22,877 nucleotides of DNA from Actinomycetes bacterium (GCA_030425745.1 JAUHZW010000005.1:1-22877); one strand, 5' to 3'. Shown: positions 1 through 7,925, counted from the first letter of the stretch. Notes: generated by a model not told the origin, from the sequence alone. Numbers and translations: made by a program.

Positions 1-124
1 ACGGCTGGGCGAGCTCTGACCAGAACTGCTCTGCCGTCCAGGCGTCGTTCGGAAACAGCTGTCGTTCCAGCTCATGGGCCGCGGGGAGGTCCCACCAGTT
101 CAGGGGTTCGCAGATGATGGTCAC
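1..124 (-). CDS. rimI: Ribosomal protein alanine N-acetyltransferase RimI (5' part only)
   Basis: Only the first 41 codons lie in the window; the rest runs off the left edge. Read from a GTG at 122-124, the protein begins VTIICEPLNWWDLPAAHE and continues through ELERQLFPNDAWTAEQFW. This is the typical opening of actinobacterial RimI, a GNAT-fold enzyme that acetylates the N-terminal alanine of ribosomal protein S18 with acetyl-CoA. The start overlaps the tsaB stop by four bases (GTGA), which fits translational coupling, and tsaB-rimI is a familiar pair, usually followed by tsaD. The acetyl-CoA binding motif lies outside the window, so the assignment rests on the N-terminus and the neighbourhood. 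This is the last visible gene of the glmS operon. Confidence 0.85.
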   Translation of the reverse strand, partial: MTIICEPLNWWDLPAAHELERQLFPNDAWTAEQFWSELAQP

Positions 125-783
125 GCCGCACCACCTCCGGGGGCCATCGCGTCGGGACGGCGGAGGTAGAGCGGACGCGGCAGCAGCAGTCCGGCGCCTC
201 CCAGTGCCTGCGCAGTGGCACCGGTGTCCTCCCCGTGCAGGTCCAGCGGGACATCACCGGCGCGTGGGGTCTCACCCTGGGCGAGGAGGGACTGCACTCG
301 CCGCGCCACCCAGACTGCCGAGGGCAGGCCACGGACGACAGTCGCGTCGAGCTCAGAGACCGGCCGCACACGCGGGCCGGCGATGCGCTCGCCGTCGGCG
401 TCGTAGGCGCCCCAGTAGGCCTCCGAGCGGCGGGCGTCCGTCGCCACCTCCAGCCGCGTGCCGCAGCCATCGGCCGCCCTGACCTCCGCCGCCAGCGCAT
501 CGAGCGAGCACAGCCCGAGGACAGGACGTCGCCATGCGGCCCCGATCGCATGGGCCGCCGCGATACCGACCCGCAGTCCGGTGTAGGCCCCCGGTCCGAC
601 GCCACAGGCCACGGCTCGGACCTGTGACCGATCGATGTCGGCGATGACCTCGGCCAGCAGGACCCCGATGACCTCCGCATGTCGGCGCGCATCGTCGTGC
701 GCACGCTCGGCCAGCACCGTGCCGTCGTCGTCGACCGCAGCGATCGACGTGAGTGAGGTCGAGGTGTCCAGGGCGAGGATCAC
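121..783 (-). CDS. tsaB: tRNA threonylcarbamoyladenosine biosynthesis protein TsaB
   Basis: TsaB is a non-catalytic ASKHA-fold partner of TsaD and TsaE that helps make t6A at position 37 of ANN-decoding tRNAs. The 220-residue product opens with ILALDTSTS (residues 2-10), the first nucleotide-binding strand of the fold, and carries the diagnostic GVGPGAYTGLRVG (61-73) followed by an alanine-rich helix. The length is normal for actinobacterial TsaB. I chose the GTG at 781-783 because it overlaps the tsaE stop by four bases (GTGA) and puts the conserved strand directly at the N-terminus. An upstream ATG at 816 would add eleven unconserved residues. It sits between tsaE and rimI, the standard arrangement. 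Confidence 0.95.
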   Translation of the reverse strand: MILALDTSTSLTSIAAVDDDGTVLAERAHDDARRHAEVIGVLLAEVIADIDRSQVRAVACGVGPGAYTGLRVGIAAAHAIGAAWRRPVLGLCSLDALAAEVRAADGCGTRLEVATDARRSEAYWGAYDADGERIAGPRVRPVSELDATVVRGLPSAVWVARRVQSLLAQGETPRAGDVPLDLHGEDTGATAQALGGAGLLLPRPLYLRRPDAMAPGGGAA

Positions 784-1265
784 GGGACGATCACCTGCGC
801 GAGCTGCTCCGCCCAACGCTCGCCACGAGGGGTGATCGTCACCGTGCGCTCCTCGTCGTGCTCATCGTCTGAGCGCCCGATGACGATGTCGAGGCCCTCC
901 GGCGACAGGGCTTCGGCCAGACCTCGACCCCATTCGACCGCGACGACCGCGCCGTCGAGGTCGGCCTCGAGATCCAGATCATCGAGTTCAGCGCCCGATC
1001 CGACCCGATACGCGTCGACATGGACGAGGGAGAGGCCATCGCCCGGGTGGACGTGCACGCGACTGATGACAAAGGTCGGGCTCGTCACCGGATCATCGAT
1101 GCCGAGACCCCGGGCGAGGCCCTGGGTGAAGGTGGTCTTGCCCGCGCCCAGTTGTCCGGTGAGGACGAGCACGTCGCCGCCGTGACACCCCTGCGCGAGA
1201 CGCTCGGCGATGGCCTGGAGCTCATCCGGGGTGGCCGCGGTCAGGTGGACGGAGAGGTCGGTCAC
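780..1265 (-). CDS. tsaE: tRNA threonylcarbamoyladenosine biosynthesis ATPase TsaE
   Basis: TsaE is the P-loop ATPase that drives turnover of the TsaB-TsaD complex in bacterial t6A synthesis. In the 161-residue product, the Walker A motif GQLGAGKTT is at residues 37-45, the family motif SPTF at 62-65, HVDAYR at 82-87 and EWG at 111-113; these are the usual TsaE landmarks in the right order. The start is GTG (1263-1265), overlapping the stop of the upstream hydrolase by four bases. The stop overlaps the tsaB start in the same way. The C-terminal segment after residue 130 is charged and poorly conserved, as is common in this family. Confidence 0.96.
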   Translation of the reverse strand: MTDLSVHLTAATPDELQAIAERLAQGCHGGDVLVLTGQLGAGKTTFTQGLARGLGIDDPVTSPTFVISRVHVHPGDGLSLVHVDAYRVGSGAELDDLDLEADLDGAVVAVEWGRGLAEALSPEGLDIVIGRSDDEHDEERTVTITPRGERWAEQLAQVIVP

Positions 1266-2350
1266 GCGACGCTTCCGTCGGCCTCGTGGGCGATGTCGCG
1301 ACGCACGCGAGCAAGGAGTTCGAGGAGCGCATCATCGACCTCCTCATGCTTCTCGAGGGTCACCATGTGGCCGGCGTCGTGCACCACCACGTACTCGGCC
1401 CCGGGCACCAGCGCGATGATCTCGTCGCTGTATCCGGGCGGCGTCAGTCGGTCGGCGTCACCCACCATGACCAGCAGCTCGACGTTCTCCAGCACGGTCA
1501 GGGAGTCACGCTTGTCATGGTCCTGCAGGGCGGGAAGGAACTCGGCGACGACATCGATCGGGGTGGCCGCCACCATGCCCGCCACGAACCGCCCGGCCTG
1601 ATCGGTGGCGCTGGAGCCGAACGAGTACATGCGGGTCAGCATGAGGCCGAGGTCGGTGTCGTTCCAGCGCAGCCGGTCGATGAGAGGGCCGCGGGCAGCG
1701 AGCGCCGCCGCCACTGAGGGGGCGAGCCGGTGGAACATCGGGCCGATGCCCGCGGGCAGGCCGAGTTCGCCGCCGGCCAGGCCCCCAGCCGAGGTCGCGA
1801 TGAGTGCGACGCCGTAGACGCGCTCGGTGAAGAGCTCCGGGTGCTGGTCGGCGAGCGCCATGACCGTCATGCCGCCCATTGAGTGGCCCACCAGCATGAG
1901 AGGACCGGTCGGGGCGATGGCGGTGATCACCTCGTAGAGGTCCAGACCGAGCTGGTCGACATGGTGGGTGTCGAAGTCTGCGCGCTCGCTGCGCCCGTGG
2001 CTGCGCTGGTCGTAGAACACCAGGCGAGCCCGTCCACGCAGCGCGGACCGCTGGAAATGCCAGGAGTCCAGACTCAGTGCGTAGCCGTGGCAGAAGACGA
2101 TGGTCAGGTCGCTGTCGGCCTCCGGCGCCTCATCGACCTCGACGTGGAGGACCGCTCCGTCATGGGTCGTGACCACGTAGGGGTCACCACGCAACTGACC
2201 CAGTTCGCTGTCGGCGCTCTCCTCGCCGCCGACCGACCGCATGACCGAGCGCTCCGCGAGTGCCCCGAGCGCGGCTCCCGCAGCGAGCGCGCCCGCCGCG
2301 AGAAGACCTCGGCCGGCGAGCCGCAGGGCAGGCGTCGGATCCGGGCTCAT
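1262..2350 (-). CDS. Alpha/beta hydrolase with N-terminal hydrophobic segment
   Basis: A 362-residue alpha/beta-hydrolase-fold enzyme of unknown substrate. The nucleophile elbow is GHSMGG with Ser157; the likely acid is Asp300 in GDADRLTPP and the base His328 in DAGHMVTLEKH. HGY at 89-91 is in the usual oxyanion position, and the DQRSHGRS stretch (114-121) is typical of the superfamily. Residues 11-32 form an alanine/glycine-rich hydrophobic segment that could be a signal anchor, suggesting a membrane-tethered esterase or lipase-like protein. The ATG at 2350 overlaps the alr stop (ATGA); an in-frame start farther up at 2512 would lie inside alr and is rejected. From general knowledge, a hydrolase between alr and tsaE is common in Actinobacteria, but its physiological role is not established from sequence. 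Confidence 0.88.
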   Translation of the reverse strand: MSPDPTPALRLAGRGLLAAGALAAGAALGALAERSVMRSVGGEESADSELGQLRGDPYVVTTHDGAVLHVEVDEAPEADSDLTIVFCHGYALSLDSWHFQRSALRGRARLVFYDQRSHGRSERADFDTHHVDQLGLDLYEVITAIAPTGPLMLVGHSMGGMTVMALADQHPELFTERVYGVALIATSAGGLAGGELGLPAGIGPMFHRLAPSVAAALAARGPLIDRLRWNDTDLGLMLTRMYSFGSSATDQAGRFVAGMVAATPIDVVAEFLPALQDHDKRDSLTVLENVELLVMVGDADRLTPPGYSDEIIALVPGAEYVVVHDAGHMVTLEKHEEVDDALLELLARVRRDIAHEADGSVA

Positions 2351-3477
2351 GACGGTCCCTCCCCTGCTCCTGAATAGTCGCGCGGTACGCGCGGACCGAT
2401 CCTCGTGATGATCTCGTACCCGATCGTGCCGATGGCGTCTGCCCAGTGATCGGCAGTCCACTCCCCTGCCGTGCCGGGGGCAGCATCCAGCACGCCGAGG
2501 TCCACGACGCACTGGTCCATCGCTACCGTGCCGACGATCGGGACCCGCGCTCCGGCAACGGCCACCTCGACCGGTTGCCCGACGCGGGGAGCACCCGCGG
2601 CCCGCGGGATCCCGTCGGCGTAGCCGAGGGGCACCAGACCCAGGGTCGTGGACTCCTCCGCCGACCAGCGCCAGCCGTACGAGACGGACGTGCCCGGGGT
2701 CACGGGCTTCACGTGCGCAAGGGTGGCGGTCAAGGTCATCGCCGGGGTCAGGCCCAGGTCCGCGGGACGGCCCAGAACACCGGCCGGGCTCAGCCCGTAG
2801 AGTGCGATCCCGGTGCGCACGAGGTCGTAGCGGCAGTCCGGGTGGGCGAACAGCGAACCACTGTTGCCAAGATGGCGCAGCCGAGGTTCCACGCCATGCC
2901 GCGCCGCCACAGCGAGCGCCTCGTCGAACACGGCGCGCTGATACGAGACCGACTCCGCGCCCGGGGTGTCGCCGTCAGCCAGGTGTGACCAGATGCCCTC
3001 GACTGTGAGCAGGCCGTCCGCGACCCCCACCTGCACCCGCGCGAGCAACTCGGGCAGGTCCGAGGGGAGCACCCCGTTGCGGGTCAGGCCGGTGTCGACC
3101 TTGATGTGGATGCTCGCCGCGCGCTCAGCCGCCTGTGCGGCAGCGATGACCTCATCCACGGCCCACGGAGACGACACCGAGAGGTCGATTCCAGCGGTCA
3201 CACATTCTCGGATGCACGGATCACCGGGAGTCCACAGCCATGCCAGGATCCGGCCGGAGTCGCCCGCTCGGCGCAACGCGCAGGCCTCGGACGGCAGGGC
3301 CACCCCGAGCCACGTCGTGCCCTCGGCGCGGGCTGTCCGCGCCACCTCGACCATGCCGTGGCCGTACGCATCCGCCTTCACCACTGCCATGACGTCCGCA
3401 TCGCCGGCGCGCTCGCGCAGGAGGCTCAGATTCGACCGGATGGCGTCAAGGTCGATCCTCGCGGCAGCTCTGCTCAT
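2347..3477 (-). CDS. alr: Alanine racemase
   Basis: Alr is a PLP-dependent enzyme interconverting L- and D-alanine, supplying D-Ala for peptidoglycan. In the 376-residue product the PLP lysine is Lys34 in AVVKADAYGHG, the second catalytic residue is Tyr267 in VSYGWRW, and RTGIALYGLSP (221-231) and VAMDQCVVDLG (318-328) are typical of the family. The N-terminal TIM barrel runs to about residue 235 and the C-terminal beta domain follows. The ATG at 3477 overlaps the nnr stop (ATGA) and leaves the conserved IDLDAIRSNL near the N-terminus. A longer in-frame ORF from 3648 would read into nnr and is not credible. The nnr-alr pairing is common in bacteria. Confidence 0.97.
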   Translation of the reverse strand: MSRAAARIDLDAIRSNLSLLRERAGDADVMAVVKADAYGHGMVEVARTARAEGTTWLGVALPSEACALRRAGDSGRILAWLWTPGDPCIRECVTAGIDLSVSSPWAVDEVIAAAQAAERAASIHIKVDTGLTRNGVLPSDLPELLARVQVGVADGLLTVEGIWSHLADGDTPGAESVSYQRAVFDEALAVAARHGVEPRLRHLGNSGSLFAHPDCRYDLVRTGIALYGLSPAGVLGRPADLGLTPAMTLTATLAHVKPVTPGTSVSYGWRWSAEESTTLGLVPLGYADGIPRAAGAPRVGQPVEVAVAGARVPIVGTVAMDQCVVDLGVLDAAPGTAGEWTADHWADAIGTIGYEIITRIGPRVPRDYSGAGEGPS

Positions 3478-4988
3478 GCTGCCCCGCCGAACCGCACCAC
3501 GTTGACGGCCGCACCCACGTGGCCTGCAATGTCCGTCGCGGTGACGGGACCGTCGGTCTCGGCGAGCCGCCCCGCACAGCCGTGCAGCCATACCCCTGCG
3601 GCGACCGCCTCGACAAGATCGGCGTCGTCGCGCTGGCTGGTCGCCCACGCCCCGGCGAGCACGCTGCCGAGGATGCCGGTCAGAACATCACCGGAGCCGG
3701 CGGTGGCCAGCGCAGGGGTGCCCTCGGTGTCGAGGAACACTGCACCCGAGGGGGCGGCCACGACCGTTCCCGGGCCCTTCAGCACCACGATGCAGTGCAG
3801 CTCGGCGGCCGCCACCAGTGCGGCAGCGATGCGACCGGTGGATGCGAGGTCGACGTCCGGCTGGAGTCGGGCGAACTCCCCCTCATGCGGGGTGAGCACG
3901 GTGACGAGCCCGGCTTCCGACCGCTCCGCGACGCGCCGGCGCACCTCCGCGGACTCGGCCACGATGGTCAGGGCTCCTGCATCGAGAACCGCGGGGCCGG
4001 TGGTGTCGAGGACTGCGAGCACCGTGGCCTCGTCGTCCGCGGTGCCCGGGAACCCCGAGCCGCAGGCCCATGCGTCGGCGCGCGTCTGATGGACTGGCGC
4101 CGCGCCGTCGATGACCACGTCGGGAAGATCACCGACGACCAGCGGTCCGACACCGTCCGCACGGTCGAGCAGCCGCACCATCCCCACGTTCGCGTGCCGG
4201 GCGGCAGCCGTGGCCAGCAGCGCGGCCCCGCGATACAGCGCGGATCCCACGGCCAGCCCGACGACACCGCGCGAGTACTTGTAATCCGCCTCGGCCGGCT
4301 CGGGGAACCATGCGGCGGCGTCCACCTCCTCCAGGCAGACCGCGGCCGGTTCGTCGTCGAATTGCAGCCCGATGTCGATGATGTGGACGAGACCGGAGTG
4401 CAGACGCCCCGGAGCGACCAAGAGCCCCGGCTTCGCCGCGCCGAAGGTGACGGTGAGGTCCGCCCTGACGGCAGTGGCATCAGCCAGGCCGGTGTCAGCA
4501 TCGACACCGCTGGGAACGTCGACGGCGATGACGGCAGCGCCATCGATGGAGCCGACGGCCTCGGCCGCGGGCGCGCGCAGAGGGCCCGAGCCACCGATGC
4601 CGAGGATGCCGTCGAGGACCACATCGGCGTCGGCGATCACTCCCGCCAGGTCGGCTGATCCGTCCCAGCGGTGCAGCCGACCCCCACGAGCAGCGAGGGC
4701 GGCCGCTCCCTCGGCATGCCAGCGGTCCGCCACACAGACGGCATCGACGCGGCAGCCTCGATCAGCGAGCATCGCGCCAGCCCACAGAGCGTCTCCGCCG
4801 TTGTTGCCGGAGCCGACGAGCAGCACCACACGGGAGCCCGCGACGCCGCCGAGGAGATCGTCGAGCAGTCGGGCGGTGGAGACGGCGAGCGCGAAGGCGG
4901 CGCGCTGCATCAGGGAGCCCTCCGGCACCTGCGCGAACGCCCTCTCCTCGGCGGCTCTGACCTGCTCCACCGAGCGCACCTCGATCAC
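3474..4988 (-). CDS. nnr: Bifunctional NAD(P)HX epimerase / ADP-dependent NAD(P)HX dehydratase
   Basis: This enzyme repairs hydrated NADH and NADPH: the N-terminal YjeF_N domain epimerises R-NAD(P)HX and the C-terminal ribokinase-like domain dehydrates the S form with ADP. In the 504-residue product the epimerase domain (about 1-210) has GSGNNGGD at 59-66 and VDVPSGVDADTG at 156-167. The dehydratase domain (about 225-500) has KYSRG at 237-241, TPHEG at 366-370, KGPGTVV at 404-410 and the AGSGDVLTG signature at 430-438 with Asp434 as the expected catalytic residue. The fused two-domain architecture and length are standard. The start is GTG at 4986-4988, overlapping the acpS stop by four bases (GTGA); the stop overlaps the alr start. 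Confidence 0.96.
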   Translation of the reverse strand: MIEVRSVEQVRAAEERAFAQVPEGSLMQRAAFALAVSTARLLDDLLGGVAGSRVVLLVGSGNNGGDALWAGAMLADRGCRVDAVCVADRWHAEGAAALAARGGRLHRWDGSADLAGVIADADVVLDGILGIGGSGPLRAPAAEAVGSIDGAAVIAVDVPSGVDADTGLADATAVRADLTVTFGAAKPGLLVAPGRLHSGLVHIIDIGLQFDDEPAAVCLEEVDAAAWFPEPAEADYKYSRGVVGLAVGSALYRGAALLATAAARHANVGMVRLLDRADGVGPLVVGDLPDVVIDGAAPVHQTRADAWACGSGFPGTADDEATVLAVLDTTGPAVLDAGALTIVAESAEVRRRVAERSEAGLVTVLTPHEGEFARLQPDVDLASTGRIAAALVAAAELHCIVVLKGPGTVVAAPSGAVFLDTEGTPALATAGSGDVLTGILGSVLAGAWATSQRDDADLVEAVAAGVWLHGCAGRLAETDGPVTATDIAGHVGAAVNVVRFGGAA

Positions 4989-5374
4989 GGGGTCTCCTCT
5001 GCTCCGGCGACGACGAAGGCGATGGCCATGCCTCCATCATGGCTGAGGGACACCAGCCAGCGCTCGATGCCGCGACGACGGGCCGCCTCCCCAACCGTCC
5101 CGCTCACCTCGAGCACCGGTTCGCCGCGATCACCGGTCAGGACCTCACAGTCGTGCCACTCCAGACCCGTCGTGTCGACGAGAGCCTTGGCGACCGCCTC
5201 CTTGACCGCCCAGCGACCCGCCAGGGACTCCGCTCGGAGACGGTGGCCGCCGGAGAGCTCGAGCTCCCGGGCGGTGAACACGCGCGCGGCGAGCCGCGGT
5301 GAACGCTCCAGCACGGCCGCGAAGCGACGCGTGTCGACAAGGTCGACTCCGATGCCGACGACTCGGGCTGGCAT
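4985..5374 (-). CDS. acpS: Holo-[acyl-carrier-protein] synthase
   Basis: AcpS transfers 4'-phosphopantetheine from CoA to a serine on acyl carrier protein, a step needed for fatty acid synthesis. The 129-residue length is typical. The magnesium ligands are visible as Asp11 in GIGVDLVD and Glu59 in WAVKEAVAKAL, and SHDGG at 111-115 is the conserved C-terminal motif. The start is ATG at 5372-5374; no strong ribosome binding site precedes it. It begins 14 bases after the glmS stop, so it is probably cotranscribed with glmS, and its stop overlaps the nnr start. The order glmS-acpS-nnr-alr is a recognised actinobacterial arrangement. Confidence 0.95.
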   Translation of the reverse strand: MPARVVGIGVDLVDTRRFAAVLERSPRLAARVFTARELELSGGHRLRAESLAGRWAVKEAVAKALVDTTGLEWHDCEVLTGDRGEPVLEVSGTVGEAARRRGIERWLVSLSHDGGMAIAFVVAGAEETP

Positions 5375-5388
5375 GTCGGGATGCAGGA

Positions 5389-7239
5389 CTACTCCACCGT
5401 CACGGACTTGGCGAGGTTGCGCGGCTGATCGACATCATGGCCCTTCGCCGTGGCCATCTCGCAGGCGAACACCTGCAGCGGAACGGTCGAGACCAAGGGC
5501 TGCATCAGCGTGGGCACCGCCGGAACGCGGACGATGTGGTCGGCGTAGGGGACGATCGCCTCGTCGCCCTCCTCCGCGATCGCGATGATCAGCGCACCGC
5601 GGGCGCGGACCTCCTGGATGTTGGACACGATCTTGTCGTGCAGCACGGCCCGACCCTGAGGTGACGGCACGATCACGATCACCGGCACACCGTCCTCGAT
5701 CAGGGCGATCGGACCATGCTTGAGCTCACCGGCGGGGAAGCCCTCCGCATGCATGTAGGCCAGTTCCTTGAGCTTCAGCGCGCCCTCGAGCGCGACCGGG
5801 TAGCCGACGTGTCGGCCGAGGAACAGCACCGACGTCGAGTCAGCCAACTCACGCGCGAGCTCGCGGACGTGCTCGGTGGTGTCAAGGACGAGGTCTACTT
5901 TGCTCGGCATGTCGTCGAGCTCCCCGAGAATCCGGCGGATCTCATCCTCGAACATGGTGCCGCGTACCTGCCCGAGGTAGAGGCCGACGAGGTAGGCGGC
6001 GATGATCTGGGTCAGGAAGGCCTTGGTCGACGCGACAGCGATCTCCGGACCGGCGTAGGTGTAGAGCACCGCATCGGACTCGCGCGGGATCGTGGAACCG
6101 ACGGTGTTGCAGATCGCCAGGGTCCGTGCACCCTGCGCCTTGGCATGCCGCAGCGCCATGAGAGTGTCCATGGTCTCGCCGGACTGCGAGATGGCGATGA
6201 CGAGGGAGTCCGGGCCGACGATCGGATCGCGGTAGCGGAACTCGCTGGCGAGTTCGACCTCCACCGGGAGACGCGTCCAGTGCTCGATCGCGTACTTGGC
6301 CACGAGCCCGGCATGTGCGGCCGTGCCGCAGGCGACCACGACGACCTTCGAGATGTCCCGCAGCACCGCCTCGTCCAGGGACGTCTCATCCAGCTGGATG
6401 CGGTGGTCCTTGCTGATCCGGCCCCGCAGCGCGTCGGCCACGGCCTTGGGCTGCTCGGCGATCTCCTTCAGCATGAACAGGTCGTAGCCGCCCTTCTCGG
6501 CGGCCGAGGCATCCCAGTCGACGGTGAAGGGCGTGGCCTCGACCGGCTCGCCAGCGAAGTCGGTGATGGTGATCGAGTCAGGGGTCAGGACGACGACCTG
6601 ATCCTGACCGAGCTCGAGGGCCTCACGGGTGTGGTCCACGAACGCAGCGACGTCCGAGGCGAGGAAGTTCTCCCCCTCGCCGACGCCGACGACGAGCGGG
6701 GAGTTGCGGCGCGCGGCGACCACGAGGTCCGGCTGCGTGCGGTCAAGGGCGACGAGGGTGAAAGCGCCTTCCAGCCGGCGGCAGACACGGCGCATGGCCT
6801 CGGGGAGGTCGCCGTCAGCGAGCGGCACCTCGCGCGCGAGCAGGTGAGCGGCCACCTCGGTGTCGGTCTCGGACGTCAGGTGGACGCCGGCGGTCGCGAG
6901 TTCGTCCTTCAGCTCGGCGAAGTTCTCGATGATGCCGTTGTGGACGACGGCGATGCTGACGTCCTCGCTGACGTGCGGGTGGGCGTTGTCGTCCGTGGGG
7001 CCGCCGTGGGTGGCCCAGCGGGTGTGCCCGATACCGGTGGTCGAGTCCGGGAGGGGGTCCGAGCCGAGCAGGCCCTCGAGGTTGGCGAGCTTGCCGGCCT
7101 TCTTGCGGACCTCGAGCTGGCCGTCGCTGATGACAGCGACTCCGGCGGAGTCGTAGCCGCGGTACTCCAGTCGCCGAAGCCCCGCCACGACGATCTCCAG
7201 GGCCTGCTTCTGCCCCACATACCCGACGATTCCGCACAT
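5389..7239 (-). CDS. glmS: Glutamine--fructose-6-phosphate aminotransferase (isomerizing)
   Basis: GlmS makes glucosamine-6-phosphate from fructose-6-phosphate and glutamine, the first committed step to UDP-GlcNAc. The 616-residue protein opens MCGIVGYVG, giving Cys2 as the N-terminal nucleophile after Met removal. GHTRWATHG (71-79) and HNGIIENF (100-107) complete the glutaminase site. Two SIS sugar-isomerase domains follow, with ISQSGETMDT in the first and the conserved ALKLKELAY and GELKHGP segments in the second, ending in LAKSVTVE. The ATG at 7237-7239 is fixed by the required Cys2. A TAGGCT -10 box ends 7 nt before the ATG, so the message may be leaderless; the promoter lies in a duplicated palindromic module. 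It heads the operon running to rimI. Confidence 0.98.
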   Translation of the reverse strand: MCGIVGYVGQKQALEIVVAGLRRLEYRGYDSAGVAVISDGQLEVRKKAGKLANLEGLLGSDPLPDSTTGIGHTRWATHGGPTDDNAHPHVSEDVSIAVVHNGIIENFAELKDELATAGVHLTSETDTEVAAHLLAREVPLADGDLPEAMRRVCRRLEGAFTLVALDRTQPDLVVAARRNSPLVVGVGEGENFLASDVAAFVDHTREALELGQDQVVVLTPDSITITDFAGEPVEATPFTVDWDASAAEKGGYDLFMLKEIAEQPKAVADALRGRISKDHRIQLDETSLDEAVLRDISKVVVVACGTAAHAGLVAKYAIEHWTRLPVEVELASEFRYRDPIVGPDSLVIAISQSGETMDTLMALRHAKAQGARTLAICNTVGSTIPRESDAVLYTYAGPEIAVASTKAFLTQIIAAYLVGLYLGQVRGTMFEDEIRRILGELDDMPSKVDLVLDTTEHVRELARELADSTSVLFLGRHVGYPVALEGALKLKELAYMHAEGFPAGELKHGPIALIEDGVPVIVIVPSPQGRAVLHDKIVSNIQEVRARGALIIAIAEEGDEAIVPYADHIVRVPAVPTLMQPLVSTVPLQVFACEMATAKGHDVDQPRNLAKSVTVE

Positions 7240-7245
7240 GCGACT

Positions 7246-7286
7246 GAGCCTATCCGTGAGCGCTCGCGCTCATAGGAGAGGCGAGG
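7246..7286 (-). promoter_or_regulatory. glmS proximal promoter with 16-bp palindromic operator (repeat copy 1)
   Basis: A 41-bp module repeated at 7325-7365 with three mismatches. On the minus strand it contains TGAGCGC-GA-GCGCTCA, a perfect palindrome at 7258-7273, followed by a TAGGCT -10 box (7247-7252) that ends 7 nt before the glmS ATG. The palindrome occupies the spacer/-35 region, where a regulator dimer could control transcription. The -35 hexamer is weak. A DNA operator is favoured over an RNA hairpin because the palindrome would lie upstream of the predicted start of transcription. The regulator is unknown. Confidence 0.55.
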
Positions 7287-7324
7287 GAGACATGCCGGTC
7301 GCGCCAGCGACCTGACATCGATGA

Positions 7325-7365
7325 GAGCCTACCCGTGAGCGCTTGCGCTCATAGGGGAGGCGAGG
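7325..7365 (-). promoter_or_regulatory. Second copy of the glmS promoter/operator module
   Basis: Same 41-bp module as 7246-7286, offset by 79 bp, differing at three positions including the centre of the palindrome (TGAGCGC-AA-GCGCTCA at 7337-7352 on the minus strand). It also keeps a TAGGCT hexamer (7326-7331), so it could be a distal tandem glmS promoter giving a leader of about 80 nt. The module also lies about 35 bp upstream of the plus-strand promoter at 7400, so it might regulate both divergent genes. Confidence 0.5.
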
Positions 7366-7399
7366 TCTCTCAGGAGGTCCCCAGGAAGCTAGTGGGTGC

Positions 7400-7405
7400 T
7401 AGCGT
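7400..7405 (+). promoter_or_regulatory. -10 box of the secreted-protein gene at 7439
   Basis: TAGCGT hexamer 33 bases before the GTG start. It lies at the end of a small inverted repeat (GCTAG at 7388-7392, CTAGC at 7399-7403). No convincing -35 is seen. A GGAGG ribosome binding site at 7429-7433 lies five bases before the GTG, so this gene, unlike its neighbours, should have a leader. Confidence 0.4.
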
Positions 7406-7438
7406 CCCTCCACTACTTATCAAGCCTCGGAGGTCCTC

Positions 7439-7918
7439 GTGCGCCGCATCGCCCTTCTCGCCGGATCCCTCGCCGTCACCGGCGCCCTGCTCGTCGCCCC
7501 CGCGGCGCAGGCCGCAGCACCGGCCTCCAACGGCTGGGGCTGGGGGCAACTGAAGTTCGCGGATCTCCCCGCATGGCAGAGCAGCGCTGTCGTCGAGACC
7601 CTGGTCACGGCCCAGGTCCAGGGCCAGATCGAGGCCCGGCGGGAGGTCCTCCAGCCTCTCGTGGATGCCAAGGCCATCACTCCGGCTCAAGCAGACCTGA
7701 TCGCCACGACGAACTCCAACGCCGTCATCTCGGCCATGAAGCGGACCGGGGAGCTGACCAAGGCGCAGGCCGTGCTCGTGCGCAAGGCCCTAGCCGGATC
7801 CAACGGCTGGCGGGCGAAGCAGGCCTCGATCCGCATCGCGCTGACGATGCTTCGGGACAGCGGGCTCATCACTCAGGAGCAGGCCGCGGCCGTTCAGGCA
7901 CAGATGCTGGGCCAGTAG
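7439..7918 (+). CDS. Small secreted protein with three ITxxQA helical repeats
   Basis: Product of 159 residues with a clear signal peptide (arginines at 2-3, hydrophobic core 5-22, AQA-type cleavage near 23-27). I do not recognise a named gene. The mature part is mostly helical and contains three short related units: LVDAKAITPAQADLI (74-88), MKRTGELTKAQAVLV (100-114) and LRDSGLITQEQAAAV (138-152). Each is a G/A-x-[IL]T-x-x-Q-A pattern, resembling the short helix-hairpin repeats of the DUF2680/YckD-like group of exported bacterial proteins; this similarity is by eye only. The start is GTG with GGAGG five bases upstream. It is divergent from glmS across a 199-bp region containing duplicated operator-like palindromes, so it could share regulation with glmS. 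No catalytic motif is visible. Confidence 0.75.
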   Translation: MRRIALLAGSLAVTGALLVAPAAQAAAPASNGWGWGQLKFADLPAWQSSAVVETLVTAQVQGQIEARREVLQPLVDAKAITPAQADLIATTNSNAVISAMKRTGELTKAQAVLVRKALAGSNGWRAKQASIRIALTMLRDSGLITQEQAAAVQAQMLGQ

Positions 7919-7925
7919 CCGGCCG

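Noticed and set aside
2351..2512. N-terminal extension of the alpha/beta hydrolase from a start at 2512.
   Set aside because: It lies inside alr, is arginine-rich shadow sequence, and the ATG at 2350 forms the same ATGA junction as its neighbours.
5716..7275. A 519-codon plus-strand open frame opposite glmS.
   Set aside because: It mirrors the glmS reading frame, has no recognisable domain, and is explained by codon bias of the real gene.
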